From NCBI RefSeq assembly GCF_007991635.1, contig NZ_BJYS01000012.1, positions 42,483 through 106,482 of the forward strand: 64,000 nucleotides of DNA, written 5' to 3'. The stretch is from Adhaeribacter aerolatus. Its GTDB lineage: Bacteria > Bacteroidota > Bacteroidia > Cytophagales > Hymenobacteraceae. A model generated the notes under the pieces. The model was not told the DNA's origin. It worked only from the letters and a program-made list of their open reading frames with translations, and searched no databases. The position numbers were made by a program, and so were the translations under genes. This document shows positions 53,446-62,170 of the stretch, piece after piece; position 1 is the stretch's first letter, and every line of letters begins with the position of its first letter.

Positions 53446-53601
53446 CTAATAACTCTTCTTTTTTGCGTAACTTCTGCCATAGTGCTCTATCAGCGGTTGG
53501 TAACCTTTCTCGGCGTTGGTAATGGTCAGCACATTGGTTCCTTTTACTTGTGCTTTGTATTGCAGACGTATTTCTCTTACAGTTTTGTTCTTTTTGTTCA
53601 T
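53446..53601 (-). CDS. Small basic protein of unknown function (51 aa)
   Basis: From ATG 53599-53601 the frame reads KKNKTVREIRLQYKAQVKGT then LTITNAEKGYQPLIEHYGRS and ends at a stop after KKKSY. The composition is coherent and the gene sits just downstream of the DUF3871 gene in the same orientation. Unknown function; short length limits confidence. Confidence 0.45.
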   Translation of the reverse strand: MNKKNKTVREIRLQYKAQVKGTNVLTITNAEKGYQPLIEHYGRSYAKKKSY

Positions 53602-53664
53602 ATGATTAATTTAAAAAGCCCACCCCGCTTAATTGCGGAGTGGGCTATGAGTAAAGTATAAAAT

Positions 53665-54660
53665 TTAATTAAGAAACCAGCTGGTGCTTCCCCCATCCAG
53701 GGCATGGTGCACTTGGTTTACAAAGTCCAGCGCGTTCACCGACCTATCCAGGAACTGGTCAATGTAGGTGGACTTATTTGCTCCGGTGAACAGGTTGTAT
53801 AAACGCCAAAGGTTAATATTACCATCCGCTTGCCGGCAGAAGCTGCTGTCTTTGTAGTAATCTTTGCAGACTGCATTCAACTGCTGGTCACCGTAGAGTA
53901 GGGCCGGAATTTGTTTCTTCTCCTCTGCTGGCAGGTAGTTGTACATCCGGCCACGGCCTAACAGATGCGCAAACTGCTGTTCGGTAATAGCGTACTCCGA
54001 TAAGGTTTGCATCTGCCTGAGATGCTGGTGCTGGTCATAGTTATCTAACAGCCGGTAAATACCTGACCTTAATTGGTCTATATCTGTCACCTTTAAGTCA
54101 GCCAGGTACCCATCCGTTCTGACACAAAGATTGGTACACACCAGGTTCTGAAAGCCTATGAAAAGCTTGAAGTGCTCGGCCGCTCCTTTTTTGTTGTAGA
54201 GGTTGTCCTGGTTATACGCTTTCACTCCCCCTACCATTAAGGTTAAAGTATTACCATCGATGGTATCTAAGATAGTCGGAATCTCTAAACAGAACATCAT
54301 GCGTTCATAATAGATGGTGCGTTCCCACTCCTGGAGCTGGTTGGCAGGTTTATCCTTGGCTTCCGGTATCCGGCCCTTAATTGGATGGCTTACCCGAATC
54401 TGGGGTGAGAGTATTTCTTCGCCCCGAAACAGCTCCGATACAATATCGTGGGTGGCTACAATAAAGTCGGCTTGGCTAATCAGCGGCTCGTTATCCTTGA
54501 CAAACACCGGGATGATGTGGTCTTGTCGGATTTCCCGGTAACTCATGGGGGTAGTATTCGCTTCGATAAAAGCACGAGAGCTGGATTTCTGGTCCAGCTC
54601 TCTATTGATATACATGTGGGCAGATTGATTAATCCGGCTAATTGTTGGTAGCGTTTCCAT
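53665..54660 (-). CDS. DUF3871 family protein
   Basis: The 331-aa protein matches DUF3871, a Bacteroidota family found on mobile elements: SSSRAFIEANTTPMSYREIR, DHIIPVFVKDNEPLISQADF, the IRVSHPIKGRIPEAKDKPAN segment, and LFIGFQNLVCTNLCVRTDGY. Function unknown; some relation to DUF932-type phage proteins is likely. It overlaps the 3' end of the ATPase gene upstream by 23 bases, so they form one operon. Confidence 0.8.
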   Translation of the reverse strand: METLPTISRINQSAHMYINRELDQKSSSRAFIEANTTPMSYREIRQDHIIPVFVKDNEPLISQADFIVATHDIVSELFRGEEILSPQIRVSHPIKGRIPEAKDKPANQLQEWERTIYYERMMFCLEIPTILDTIDGNTLTLMVGGVKAYNQDNLYNKKGAAEHFKLFIGFQNLVCTNLCVRTDGYLADLKVTDIDQLRSGIYRLLDNYDQHQHLRQMQTLSEYAITEQQFAHLLGRGRMYNYLPAEEKKQIPALLYGDQQLNAVCKDYYKDSSFCRQADGNINLWRLYNLFTGANKSTYIDQFLDRSVNALDFVNQVHHALDGGSTSWFLN

Positions 54661-55549
54661 TTTGATTTAAGGTTTGGTTTAAGAGTTGATTGGTGAGTAA
54701 GGAGGATTGAATAATAAACTGCTTTTGCTGCTGAAATAAATTGAGCAAGTTTTTCTTCTGCTCGTTGGTGCAGCGGTGATAAATTTGGGTAAGCTCGTTT
54801 AAGCTGGTACACTGGCTGACCTGCTGCTGGATGGCTTCATCTGCCAGGATGGTCAGGATGGGCTCTGGTGCATCCTCCGCTTCGGCTCTCTGGCACCAGG
54901 CTAATAGCTGCTTGCCGGTGTTGGCACTAAGTTGCTGTTCGGGTTTTCCCTGAAACAAACTGGTGCGGTCCTTGGAGGCTACTGCATGGTTCTTCATATC
55001 CAGGTCAAAGACTAAAGTAAACTCGTAATCCATGCCGTCCCGCTGAATGGTCTTGAGTCCTACTTTCTCCGGTACCATTTTACCATTCTTTTCGGCTAGT
55101 ACATAGTCCTGTTTGGTACGGGCCGTGGCAATCACATGCGCAGCAGATTGTAAGATAGCCTGCACAAACCGGTTGTGCCGGGGCGTAACTTTACTCCAGT
55201 TGGTAAAGCTGTTACCAGTAAGATTAGCGTGGTAATCGAGTAAGTACTCCCACTCAAAAGAGATGGTATCCAGGATAATGACCTCCATGCCGGCACCTTC
55301 ACAAACTTGTAAGGCTTCGATGTAGTGCTCGGGCGTGAAAGGCGCCGCTAAAGGCAACACCCAGTATGCTCCCAGGTGCGCGTATAAAGAAGCCGAGCGG
55401 TTTTCCGTATCAATGACAGCTATCCGGGTCCAGTCACCGCATAAGCCATAAGCCAGCAGCAAGGCACTGTAAGTTTTACCGGAACCAGATGGCCCCTGCA
55501 GACACAGGCGGATGCGGGCCTGCGTCCGTTTTGCTTTTTGTAGTTGCAT
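54638..55549 (-). CDS. Sak4-like RecA-fold ATPase
   Basis: Starting at ATG 55547-55549, the protein has Walker A GPSGSGKT near residue 20, a Walker B-like VIILDTISFEW, and sensor region HVIATARTKQDYVLAEKNGK. This pattern fits the phage/ICE AAA_24 (Sak4) single-strand annealing ATPases. The C-terminus is Gln/Leu-rich. It belongs to the mobile-element backbone, likely for recombination during element replication. Confidence 0.78.
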   Translation of the reverse strand: MQLQKAKRTQARIRLCLQGPSGSGKTYSALLLAYGLCGDWTRIAVIDTENRSASLYAHLGAYWVLPLAAPFTPEHYIEALQVCEGAGMEVIILDTISFEWEYLLDYHANLTGNSFTNWSKVTPRHNRFVQAILQSAAHVIATARTKQDYVLAEKNGKMVPEKVGLKTIQRDGMDYEFTLVFDLDMKNHAVASKDRTSLFQGKPEQQLSANTGKQLLAWCQRAEAEDAPEPILTILADEAIQQQVSQCTSLNELTQIYHRCTNEQKKNLLNLFQQQKQFIIQSSLLTNQLLNQTLNQNGNATNN

Positions 55550-55829
55550 AAACAAATAAGATTAAGTTGAGAAAGAAGGATAGTCCAGTACCCGTAGTTG
55601 GCACCGGATAAAAGATTAGGTAAAGGTTCGTAGACCTCTTTAGAACTAATCGCCTGTAGTAGGTAGACTTGGTTTAGGATAGCCCAGGAAAGGGCAAGCT
55701 TTGTATACCTATTATTAAGTAGGCTGTTGAAATAGAAGCAAGGCATTATCCTTAAATCAAGCCTGTAATCTCATATTGGATTGATGGGAAAAAGAGCTAA
55801 AGGTTTGCACCCCAGCAGGGTGCCGACCT
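55550..55829. other. Intergenic region with no gene seen
   Basis: About 280 bases upstream of the ATPase gene. Frames here are shadows of the neighbours or too weak to support. Presumably holds the promoter of the ATPase-DUF3871 operon. Confidence 0.35.
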
Positions 55830-56162
55830 TTAGAGCTGAACCATATCCCCGAAGCCTTGCCAGGTGGGAACCTTCAGGGAACGGGGCACGCCATCTTTGG
55901 TGTAGTTCACGCAGCGGGCATCCGGATGAATGGCATCCATGGTGCACTTGTACTGGGTGTAGATAATACCGCTGCCGGCATAGGCCAGCGAGCTCAGGTC
56001 TTTGGGCGACATCTTCTCGATGTCCGCTTTGGTCCAGGGTTCGGGAGCGGGGTACTTCTCCCCTTCCCGGATGCCTAAGGGGAGAATGCCCATTTTACTC
56101 TTCACTTCTTTGACCGCTTTGCGTTGTTCTTCGCTCAGGTTTACTTGAATTGCTTTTGCCAT
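55830..56162 (-). CDS. Unknown protein of the mobile-element backbone
   Basis: From ATG 56160-56162 (MAKAIQVNLSEEQRKAVKEV), a 110-aa protein with a helical N-terminus and a polar C-terminus with two Cys residues (KCTMDAIHPDARCVNYTKDG). An in-frame start 14 codons upstream is less likely. No family recognised. Its codon use resembles the neighbouring backbone genes. Confidence 0.55.
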   Translation of the reverse strand: MAKAIQVNLSEEQRKAVKEVKSKMGILPLGIREGEKYPAPEPWTKADIEKMSPKDLSSLAYAGSGIIYTQYKCTMDAIHPDARCVNYTKDGVPRSLKVPTWQGFGDMVQL

Positions 56163-56782
56163 AACTTTTGTCTGGTTTAAGTTGAACATGATTTTAAAAT
56201 CCAACTTGGATGGGGGGGTATGGCAAAGTTGGTTGGGCCTCTTGAAAAAATTTATATAAATTTTTTCCTAAGTTCCATGGTATGATGACTTAATGAAAAA
56301 CCCCAATGAGCACTGAATTTTCCTGTTCATAGGGTTTAATTATATGCCCTTTCTGAGTTTCTCGGATTTCATCCAAAAAAACCCAACTGCGCCTTTCTAT
56401 TTATATTCGAGAGCATCAGGGTACAGGCCGAAGCTCATTCTCCAGGATAAATTACAAAGAGGCCTAACAGTGCATTTCTATTTATCTTCATACCCATTAG
56501 GTTTCTGTTAGGACAGAGGAAGGTCAAAAATGGGGCTCTTCAAACTATCGCCGAGCAGACCGCGCCCACACCAACTTTTGGAACAACATGGCGTTGAACC
56601 TGGGAAATTTCATGGCCCATCCAGGTTACATAGCAAAAACTTAAACAAGTAAAAGACTTAAAATTTGGGTAGGTTATCTGCAAGAAACTAAAGAGGAAGT
56701 ACTCCGAATGGTTGATTCATATAGTCTTCCTGTACTCCGTTAAGCTGACTGACTAGGTCATGGCCTTGGGAAAGAATTTACT
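56163..56782. other. 620-base gap with no supported gene
   Basis: The stretch between the 110-aa unknown gene and the XRE gene shows no coherent reading frame. A short direct repeat (ATTTCTATTTAT-like, near 56391 and 56475) is present. It may contain a promoter for the upstream unknown gene or decayed sequence. Confidence 0.35.
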
Positions 56783-57010
56783 CTATTGGTTTACAGGAAA
56801 ATCAATCAAGTCTTTCAAAGGTATTTCTAAGGCTTCACTGATAGATAACAGCGCATCCAGGGTGACGGCGAACTTTGCATTTTCAGTTCTTAAGATGGTT
56901 GACTTAGAAAGGTTAGCTCTATCAGCTAATTCCTGCTGGCTAATTCCTTTTGCTTCTCTTATTCTTCTTAAATGCGTTCCAAAAGCCTTTATTCCGGATG
57001 GATTTTTCAC
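56783..57010 (-). CDS. XRE-family helix-turn-helix regulator
   Basis: The 75-aa protein is an isolated Cro/CI-type HTH domain: IRRIREAKGISQQELADRAN-like helices and LSKSTILRTENAKFAVTLDA, the recognition helix. The start is GTG 57010. Divergent from the next gene on the plus strand, it is a plausible repressor controlling the element's backbone. Confidence 0.82.
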   Translation of the reverse strand: MKNPSGIKAFGTHLRRIREAKGISQQELADRANLSKSTILRTENAKFAVTLDALLSISEALEIPLKDLIDFPVNQ

Positions 57011-57111
57011 CTTTTAAAGGTCATACTTTCAGAAAACAAACAGGTGGCATATATGCTACATATTATTCTGGTATGCTTATCTTTGCCAGGTGTACCCTAA
57101 AAAAGAAGCTA

Positions 57112-57402
57112 ATGTTAAAGATTTACAGTTACGTTAATGAATATGAAAAGGGCTTTTCTATGGAAGCGGAAATGGATACCAAGGAAGACTTCGCCTTGTT
57201 TATGAAAATTTTCCAGGATGCTATACTGGCAACCAGAACATATGATCCTAATTTCAGCTTAGCTAAAAAAGGTGATTACCACTTTATAACAGCCTATAAG
57301 CTAAAACAAAAGCTTGAATTTACTTTTGTAATAGAGGATGATGGGTTTGGAATATGGGTAAGTCCAGCAAAACCGGAGATAGCTCCGTTAGCATCTACCT
57401 GA
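57112..57402 (+). CDS. Small protein of unknown function divergent from XRE gene
   Basis: I choose ATG 57112 (MLKIYSYVNEYEKGFSMEAE) because the upstream part of the frame overlaps the XRE gene and lacks coding character. The 96-aa protein has a helical patch and a beta C-terminus (LEFTFVIEDDGFGIWV). No family. It is the only plus-strand gene of the backbone. Confidence 0.5.
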   Translation: MLKIYSYVNEYEKGFSMEAEMDTKEDFALFMKIFQDAILATRTYDPNFSLAKKGDYHFITAYKLKQKLEFTFVIEDDGFGIWVSPAKPEIAPLAST

Positions 57403-57519
57403 GTACTCATTATGCGATTACATTTTCTGAACTACCACCTTTTTATGTTACATTCCAGATGGTGCAGGTATTTAATTTTAGTTGAACCGCCAGCCTTTTA
57501 TTAAATAAAAGTTGCATTT

Positions 57520-57822
57520 TGTCGGCTTGTCGGGTAAAAACACCTTCTATCCTTATACACACTTTATATTTGTACTAAATCTATGTTCCTTTTCTATATT
57601 ATGTTATATTTTTTAAGTTTAATCTAAAATTTAATAATATGTACTTACAACCTTACAAAGCTCCTTTCAGTGCATTCAAGCAGGTTTTAAAGCCGACATT
57701 TAGCCGACACTGAACCGACAAAGCTTAAAACTGCCGACATTTTTCAGCTAGTACGGGTAAGCTGTGTCAGCCATTTCAGGGTAGTGTCGGCTAAATGTCG
57801 AAACTTGGACTGGTTTTGTCGG
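57520..57822. repeat. Cluster of eight TGTCGG/CCGACA motifs with an 18-bp inverted repeat
   Basis: TGTCGG or its complement CCGACA occurs at 57520, 57528, 57693, 57704, 57715, 57734, 57785 and 57817 (six of the eight extend to TGTCGGC/GCCGACA). CGACATTTAGCCGACACT (57694-57711) is repeated in inverse orientation at 57783-57800, with a ~71-base spacer. Chance predicts well under one copy. The cluster sits at the 3' end of the primase-helicase gene and may be a replication or transfer origin, or a regulatory site. Confidence 0.65.
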
Positions 57823-59869
57823 CTCCTGAAGCAGGCATCCCAGTGATGATTAGTGCTTCAAACCGAGGGTGAACACCGCGGCTTTTGCCATCTTTGGTAC
57901 CATAACCTAAACCATTTAGGTATGTCTTCAGCCAACGGGTAAATGTACTCTGGGGAAGTTCTCTGTCGGTTAAGCTGGAACTCTTCCGAAATTCTTGCCA
58001 GCGGGCAGTTTTATCTATTGCGGTACCAACCGCTAAATCAGATAAGTTTTCCTCTGCCCACCGCACGAAGTCTTCACAGGTGGCCTGAATAAGTTTTTCC
58101 CGCAGCATATTTACAGACTTGTACCGGAGGATGCCGTTGGTTAAATAATACTGGCAGAACAGGAGCATGGTATTGTCAAATAATTGCCACTGTTCTTCAT
58201 CCCAGTCGTCAAACAACAGATGCCCAAAATCCATTGCCGGCGTAAAGCTTAAGGAATAGAAAGCATCCAGTTCGATTTCTACCCGCCTCCCGGCATGACT
58301 GGCGGTAGTACCCTCAAAAACATAGTTGGAGGTAATATAGAATTTAGGTGCTTCTGCAAAAGGAACAAAAACGGAACCTTTGTTTTTCTGCTCGACTTCG
58401 AATCCTTCCGTCAGCCAGGTTAGAAAGCGGCCGAAAGGAAAGCGTTTAGGGTCGGCATCGTCGATGTGAATGATGCCAATCCCTTGGGTGTATCTTTGCA
58501 GCATAAAACGGTTATTAATATCCGCATTGCGGCCATCTATTTTTAACACGCTATTGATATGGCTTAATGCCTGTCCGATTATACCTTTTCCTGCCCGGCC
58601 CTCCTTATCATATAGTATAATAGCTACCGGGGTAGTCCTGGGATTAAACTGGTGCGTCAGATACCCTTGGGCATGAATTAAAACCTGAAACCGTTCTTCA
58701 TCCCCGCTTACCACCTTTTTACAAAACTGATAGTACTCTGATTTCTCTTTCACCTCCTTCTCTTCTATAGACACAAATTGCCGCTGGATGATTTGGGATT
58801 GCCGGATGTACCCGGGAAGTTCATCATAGGACTTGAGGTTTATGCTTGATTTTGTGATTCCGACGAACCCGTTTAAATAGAACCGGTAACAGGTACTGGC
58901 GTTGTCCTTCAGAAAAGGCTTTTTCAGGAATGGTAGGTTTTCTAAAAAGGTGTTGTCACAGATTCTAGATGATTCACTTAACCAGGCGGCCCGCAAAGTA
59001 CTTTTTAATATACCATCAAAAGCGGGAGGTAATGAATCAATATAGTCGAGAAAAGTATGTTTCAGTTCTACCCGGTCTACCTGCTCCACAACTTTTTGCC
59101 GCACCCGAAAAAGTACCTTTCCCGTGGCACCTTTTAGCTGGTAAAAACCGGATTCTACGGCAAAGTCAAGGCATTTACTCTTGTCTATAATCACTCTCTG
59201 GGGGCCTTTATTCCAGAACTTCTCATTACTAGTATCTATATTATCGAAAATCGGCCTGATAACATCTTCAACAATATCCGGCAGGATTGTCTTTTCTGAG
59301 CTGATGGTTTTAACTGCCTCCTGCAGGCTTTTACCATCGCAATATAATTTATAAGCCCGGTAAGGGATGGTCCGGATGATATGAGGGTCTAATCTGGATG
59401 GGGAGGTTGTGGTTGCCTGCCGTTGGGCAGGTCCCTCTTCTTCCCTGCCCTCAAACCTGGGATTGACATCTAACCCTGCTTCCCGGCAGGCATGAAAGAA
59501 GTTGGCTTTAGTATCATTAGCCGGTTCGTATCTACTTAGGCAGTCATCAAACTGCTTGTCACATTCTTTCGGCACATAATTAGTATTAATCTGGCTAATG
59601 AGGTGAAAGATTTCACGACCTGCTTCTTCAAAACCGGCCAGTGCTAAACCTATTTTTAACCACTTGTCATAACCTTGGGTAATACTGATGCCTTTTGCGG
59701 CTAACTCTTTGGCCAAGTCTTGGGCATGGTCTAGTTCAAATATTGTTTGGTAAGCAGTTGCTGCCGCCCTTAATGGGTTCCGGATAAAATCCGTTAAGGG
59801 TTTGGACTTCTCCTCGCCTTTCCATGAGCCAGCAGTACTCCTAAAAGGTTGAGTAAATTCTGAGCTCAT
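57791..59869 (-). CDS. SF3-type primase-helicase of the mobile element
   Basis: The 692-aa protein has an N-terminal PriCT-2-like helical domain (~20-130; GYDKWLKIGLALAGFEEAGR, EYPAND-like CD segment) and a C-terminal helicase with Walker A EGRAGKGIIGQAL near residue 420, Walker B-like GIIHIDDADPKRF, and the arginine-bearing FYITSNYVFEGTTASHAGRR motif, as in DUF5906/SF3 helicases. It probably unwinds and primes replication of the excised element. The start overlaps the 3' end of the VirE_N gene by four bases (59866-59869). Confidence 0.8.
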   Translation of the reverse strand: MSSEFTQPFRSTAGSWKGEEKSKPLTDFIRNPLRAAATAYQTIFELDHAQDLAKELAAKGISITQGYDKWLKIGLALAGFEEAGREIFHLISQINTNYVPKECDKQFDDCLSRYEPANDTKANFFHACREAGLDVNPRFEGREEEGPAQRQATTTSPSRLDPHIIRTIPYRAYKLYCDGKSLQEAVKTISSEKTILPDIVEDVIRPIFDNIDTSNEKFWNKGPQRVIIDKSKCLDFAVESGFYQLKGATGKVLFRVRQKVVEQVDRVELKHTFLDYIDSLPPAFDGILKSTLRAAWLSESSRICDNTFLENLPFLKKPFLKDNASTCYRFYLNGFVGITKSSINLKSYDELPGYIRQSQIIQRQFVSIEEKEVKEKSEYYQFCKKVVSGDEERFQVLIHAQGYLTHQFNPRTTPVAIILYDKEGRAGKGIIGQALSHINSVLKIDGRNADINNRFMLQRYTQGIGIIHIDDADPKRFPFGRFLTWLTEGFEVEQKNKGSVFVPFAEAPKFYITSNYVFEGTTASHAGRRVEIELDAFYSLSFTPAMDFGHLLFDDWDEEQWQLFDNTMLLFCQYYLTNGILRYKSVNMLREKLIQATCEDFVRWAEENLSDLAVGTAIDKTARWQEFRKSSSLTDRELPQSTFTRWLKTYLNGLGYGTKDGKSRGVHPRFEALIITGMPASGADKTSPSFDI

Positions 59870-60693
59870 AAATTGGTAAACTTGGGGTTAATAAATATCC
59901 GAGGGTCGTGCGAAAGATAAGTGGAGCGGCTCACTTTAAAGTACCTGGAATCAATGGTATCCTGCGGTAATCCGCAGATTGTTCTTAGGTATCCTGAAAA
60001 AAGCTTGTAACAATTCTCTTGAATATCTGGTTGAGTGGTCATTTCATATAGTACCCTTAGGCCATTATCTAAAGGATTACTAAAGCTCATAATCGTAGGC
60101 GGGTCAGCATTGATAATTGACCTGTATTCATCCAAGTTCTCTCCGAGTCCTTCTAGGTCAACACAAATAATACCGGTGTGTTGTATTAGCTTCCAATCAG
60201 CTTCTTCAGCAAAGGTTCCGGAGAAGGCAGCATGGCAGAATGCTCGTTTTAAAAATTCGCTTCTTGCTCTCTGGCCAGGTAAAGTCCTCAGGTGTGCTGT
60301 TTCCTTGACAAATGCTTGACCTTTTATTAGCTCAGCAATATGCCGGATAGTTAAGGACTTTTGCTTTTCCGGGGCATTTTTATTTAAAGCATAGTATACG
60401 CTGCATTCATTCTCCAGTAAACCTATCTTAGGTTCATCCTGGACGGGCTTATTCTCACAGTAATTAGCATAGCTGGTTAAAAGGGTACAAGTATGGAGAA
60501 ACCAAGTTGGGTGATTACTATATCGCTTCGAAAGCCGCTGGTATAGATTTACTTTTTCAAGTGCTTGTGCCTCTCCTTCTTCCCGGCATAAATCAATAAA
60601 CTTGTAATGGTAATATTCCTTTAAGGTCTCAGATGCTTTGGGATTATCAGATTTATAATACGATTCCTGAAGTAGTGTATTTTCTAGCGACAT
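59866..60693 (-). CDS. BT4734-like / VirE_N-domain protein
   Basis: The 275-aa protein has a helical N-terminus and a C-terminal BT4734/VirE_N-like domain: KLIQHTGIICVDLEGLGENL, DPPTIMSFSNPLDNGLRVLY and the DIQENCYKLFSGYLRTICGL segment. In Bacteroidota mobile elements these domains precede primase-helicases, often fused; here they are split into two overlapping genes. Probably a primase-like partner. Coupled to the excisionase-like gene by a 10-base overlap. Confidence 0.72.
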   Translation of the reverse strand: MSLENTLLQESYYKSDNPKASETLKEYYHYKFIDLCREEGEAQALEKVNLYQRLSKRYSNHPTWFLHTCTLLTSYANYCENKPVQDEPKIGLLENECSVYYALNKNAPEKQKSLTIRHIAELIKGQAFVKETAHLRTLPGQRARSEFLKRAFCHAAFSGTFAEEADWKLIQHTGIICVDLEGLGENLDEYRSIINADPPTIMSFSNPLDNGLRVLYEMTTQPDIQENCYKLFSGYLRTICGLPQDTIDSRYFKVSRSTYLSHDPRIFINPKFTNL

Positions 60694-61010
60694 CTCTTTG
60701 TCTCCTTTCCTAAAATAATAGGCTGCTCTAGGCTCTTAAGGATGAGGCTTTTTAGAAAGTAGACCCTGCGCCCCTTCCTGCTAAAAGGTATAGTGCCATT
60801 TGCCATCCATTTAGTTAATGTTGGCGCGGAACAGCCCAGGAAACGACATGCTTCATTTTTGGAAATTGGTTTTTCCTCGTTTACTGGAGGTAACTGTAGA
60901 GTTTCGGAGGAAGGAGGATTTAAGTGCGGCAATAATGCCTTGACAAATGCTTGTAAAAGCTCCCCACCTTCGGGTATGCAAAATTTAATTATTAATTCTT
61001 TTTGTTCCAT
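60684..61010 (-). CDS. Excisionase-like helix-turn-helix protein
   Basis: From ATG 61008-61010 (MEQKELIIKFCIPEGGELLQ), the 108-aa protein has a MerR-type excisionase HTH: PISKNEACRFLGCSAPTLTK WMANGTIPFSRKGRRVYF, near residues 50-90. Such proteins act as Xis or as regulators of element genes. It lies upstream of VirE_N and downstream of the tandem repeat/palindrome at 61051-61088, its probable operator. An earlier in-frame Met at 61037 is possible. Confidence 0.8.
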   Translation of the reverse strand: MEQKELIIKFCIPEGGELLQAFVKALLPHLNPPSSETLQLPPVNEEKPISKNEACRFLGCSAPTLTKWMANGTIPFSRKGRRVYFLKSLILKSLEQPIILGKETKRCR

Positions 61011-61050
61011 CACTATTAGTTTTAGTTGATGGTGCAAAAGTTGTAAATCA

Positions 61051-61088
61051 GAATTGCAGTGAATTGCAGTGAATTGCAGTACTGCAAT
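61051..61088. repeat. Three tandem 10-bp repeats and a palindrome upstream of the excisionase-like gene
   Basis: GAATTGCAGT is repeated three times in a row (61051-61080). The last copy merges into a perfect 16-bp palindrome ATTGCAGTACTGCAAT (61073-61088). The cluster lies 40 bases before the excisionase-like start and looks like an operator or iteron set for that HTH protein. Confidence 0.7.
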
Positions 61089-61122
61089 AGAAAGTTAAAT
61101 TAGAGCAAAAGAGACTAATTAA

Positions 61123-62160
61123 TTAAATTAAATTAAGTATATTTTTGTATTTTTCCAATACTTCTATTGGGGCTCTATTTCTTGATGTCTCTTTTATAGC
61201 ATCTTTTTCTTTCAACTTGAACTTACGGAAACATATCCTATAAAGAACAAAAGGTTTTCTTACTTTAAGTTTTATCTTTCCAGGGTATTCTAACATAGCT
61301 AAATACAACCCCCTAATATCCATAGGATCATCTTTCCAAACTCCTTCGATATCAATAATTTTCTCCCTCTTCAGCAGAGAAATAATACGGTCAGCCATTT
61401 CACTTTTATTATTGTGATAATCTCTAAATATTTCCTCAAAAGACAAGTCAGATTTGGGCTGAGTAGCTTTTTCAGATTTCTGCCTTATGCGTTCCTGCTT
61501 TAGCTTTTTAATATGATTGATTTCTAAATTACACCGTTTAATAAAAGTACCTCCATCATCAACATACCTGTCTGGATATTGTGCCAGTTCCTGATTGTGA
61601 TAATTCATCCTCTCTCTGATGTATTTAATTTTTTCATCAGGGTCTTTATGACTTTCTAATACAGGTACAATTTGCTCAAACGTAAAAACTTTTTTCGCTG
61701 GAACATCGAATAATTTATTATGCAGTGCTTGTCGCTCCTTGTCAATAAAGTTGAAACAGGTATCAATTGCATCGGAAATTCGGTTTATTTCTTCCTCATC
61801 AGCATCCATGGGTGCTTCAACTCCACAGCCAGCATAAGCGTTTTGTATAGAAATAAGGAGCACGTATAATTGAAAATTGTCTAGTGAAAGGCTTCTTAAA
61901 TGTTCAATTACCTTTATCGGCTTATTATAATGTTCTTTTATAATCGATATTTGCCTGAACAAGATATTTAAGAAGATTATGGGTTCCCAATAATCTCCTT
62001 TGACCTCGAAATCAATCTTTATTCTTTCTAAATTTTCGTAGATAATGGGAATTACCTTTCGGTACGTATGAAATTCAGAGCCTGTGAAAAATGTATCGAG
62101 GTTTTTTACTGGTTCAAAATCTGATTGTAAGGTCCCTCCACCCAGCTTAAAAATTCTCAT
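61123..62160 (-). CDS. Unknown protein next to integrase
   Basis: The 345-aa protein is helical, lacks a signal peptide, and has an acidic stretch (DADEEEINRISDAIDT) and a Lys-rich helix (HIKKLKQERIRQKSEKATQP). I do not recognise a family, although proteins of this type often sit beside integrases in Bacteroidota elements. It starts 10 bases after the integrase stop, likely co-transcribed. Confidence 0.6.
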   Translation of the reverse strand: MRIFKLGGGTLQSDFEPVKNLDTFFTGSEFHTYRKVIPIIYENLERIKIDFEVKGDYWEPIIFLNILFRQISIIKEHYNKPIKVIEHLRSLSLDNFQLYVLLISIQNAYAGCGVEAPMDADEEEINRISDAIDTCFNFIDKERQALHNKLFDVPAKKVFTFEQIVPVLESHKDPDEKIKYIRERMNYHNQELAQYPDRYVDDGGTFIKRCNLEINHIKKLKQERIRQKSEKATQPKSDLSFEEIFRDYHNNKSEMADRIISLLKREKIIDIEGVWKDDPMDIRGLYLAMLEYPGKIKLKVRKPFVLYRICFRKFKLKEKDAIKETSRNRAPIEVLEKYKNILNLI

Positions 62161-62170
62161 TTGTTTATTT

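Noticed and set aside
56950..57111. Longer 5' end of the 96-aa gene at 57112
   Set aside because: The upstream part overlaps the XRE gene and lacks coding character.
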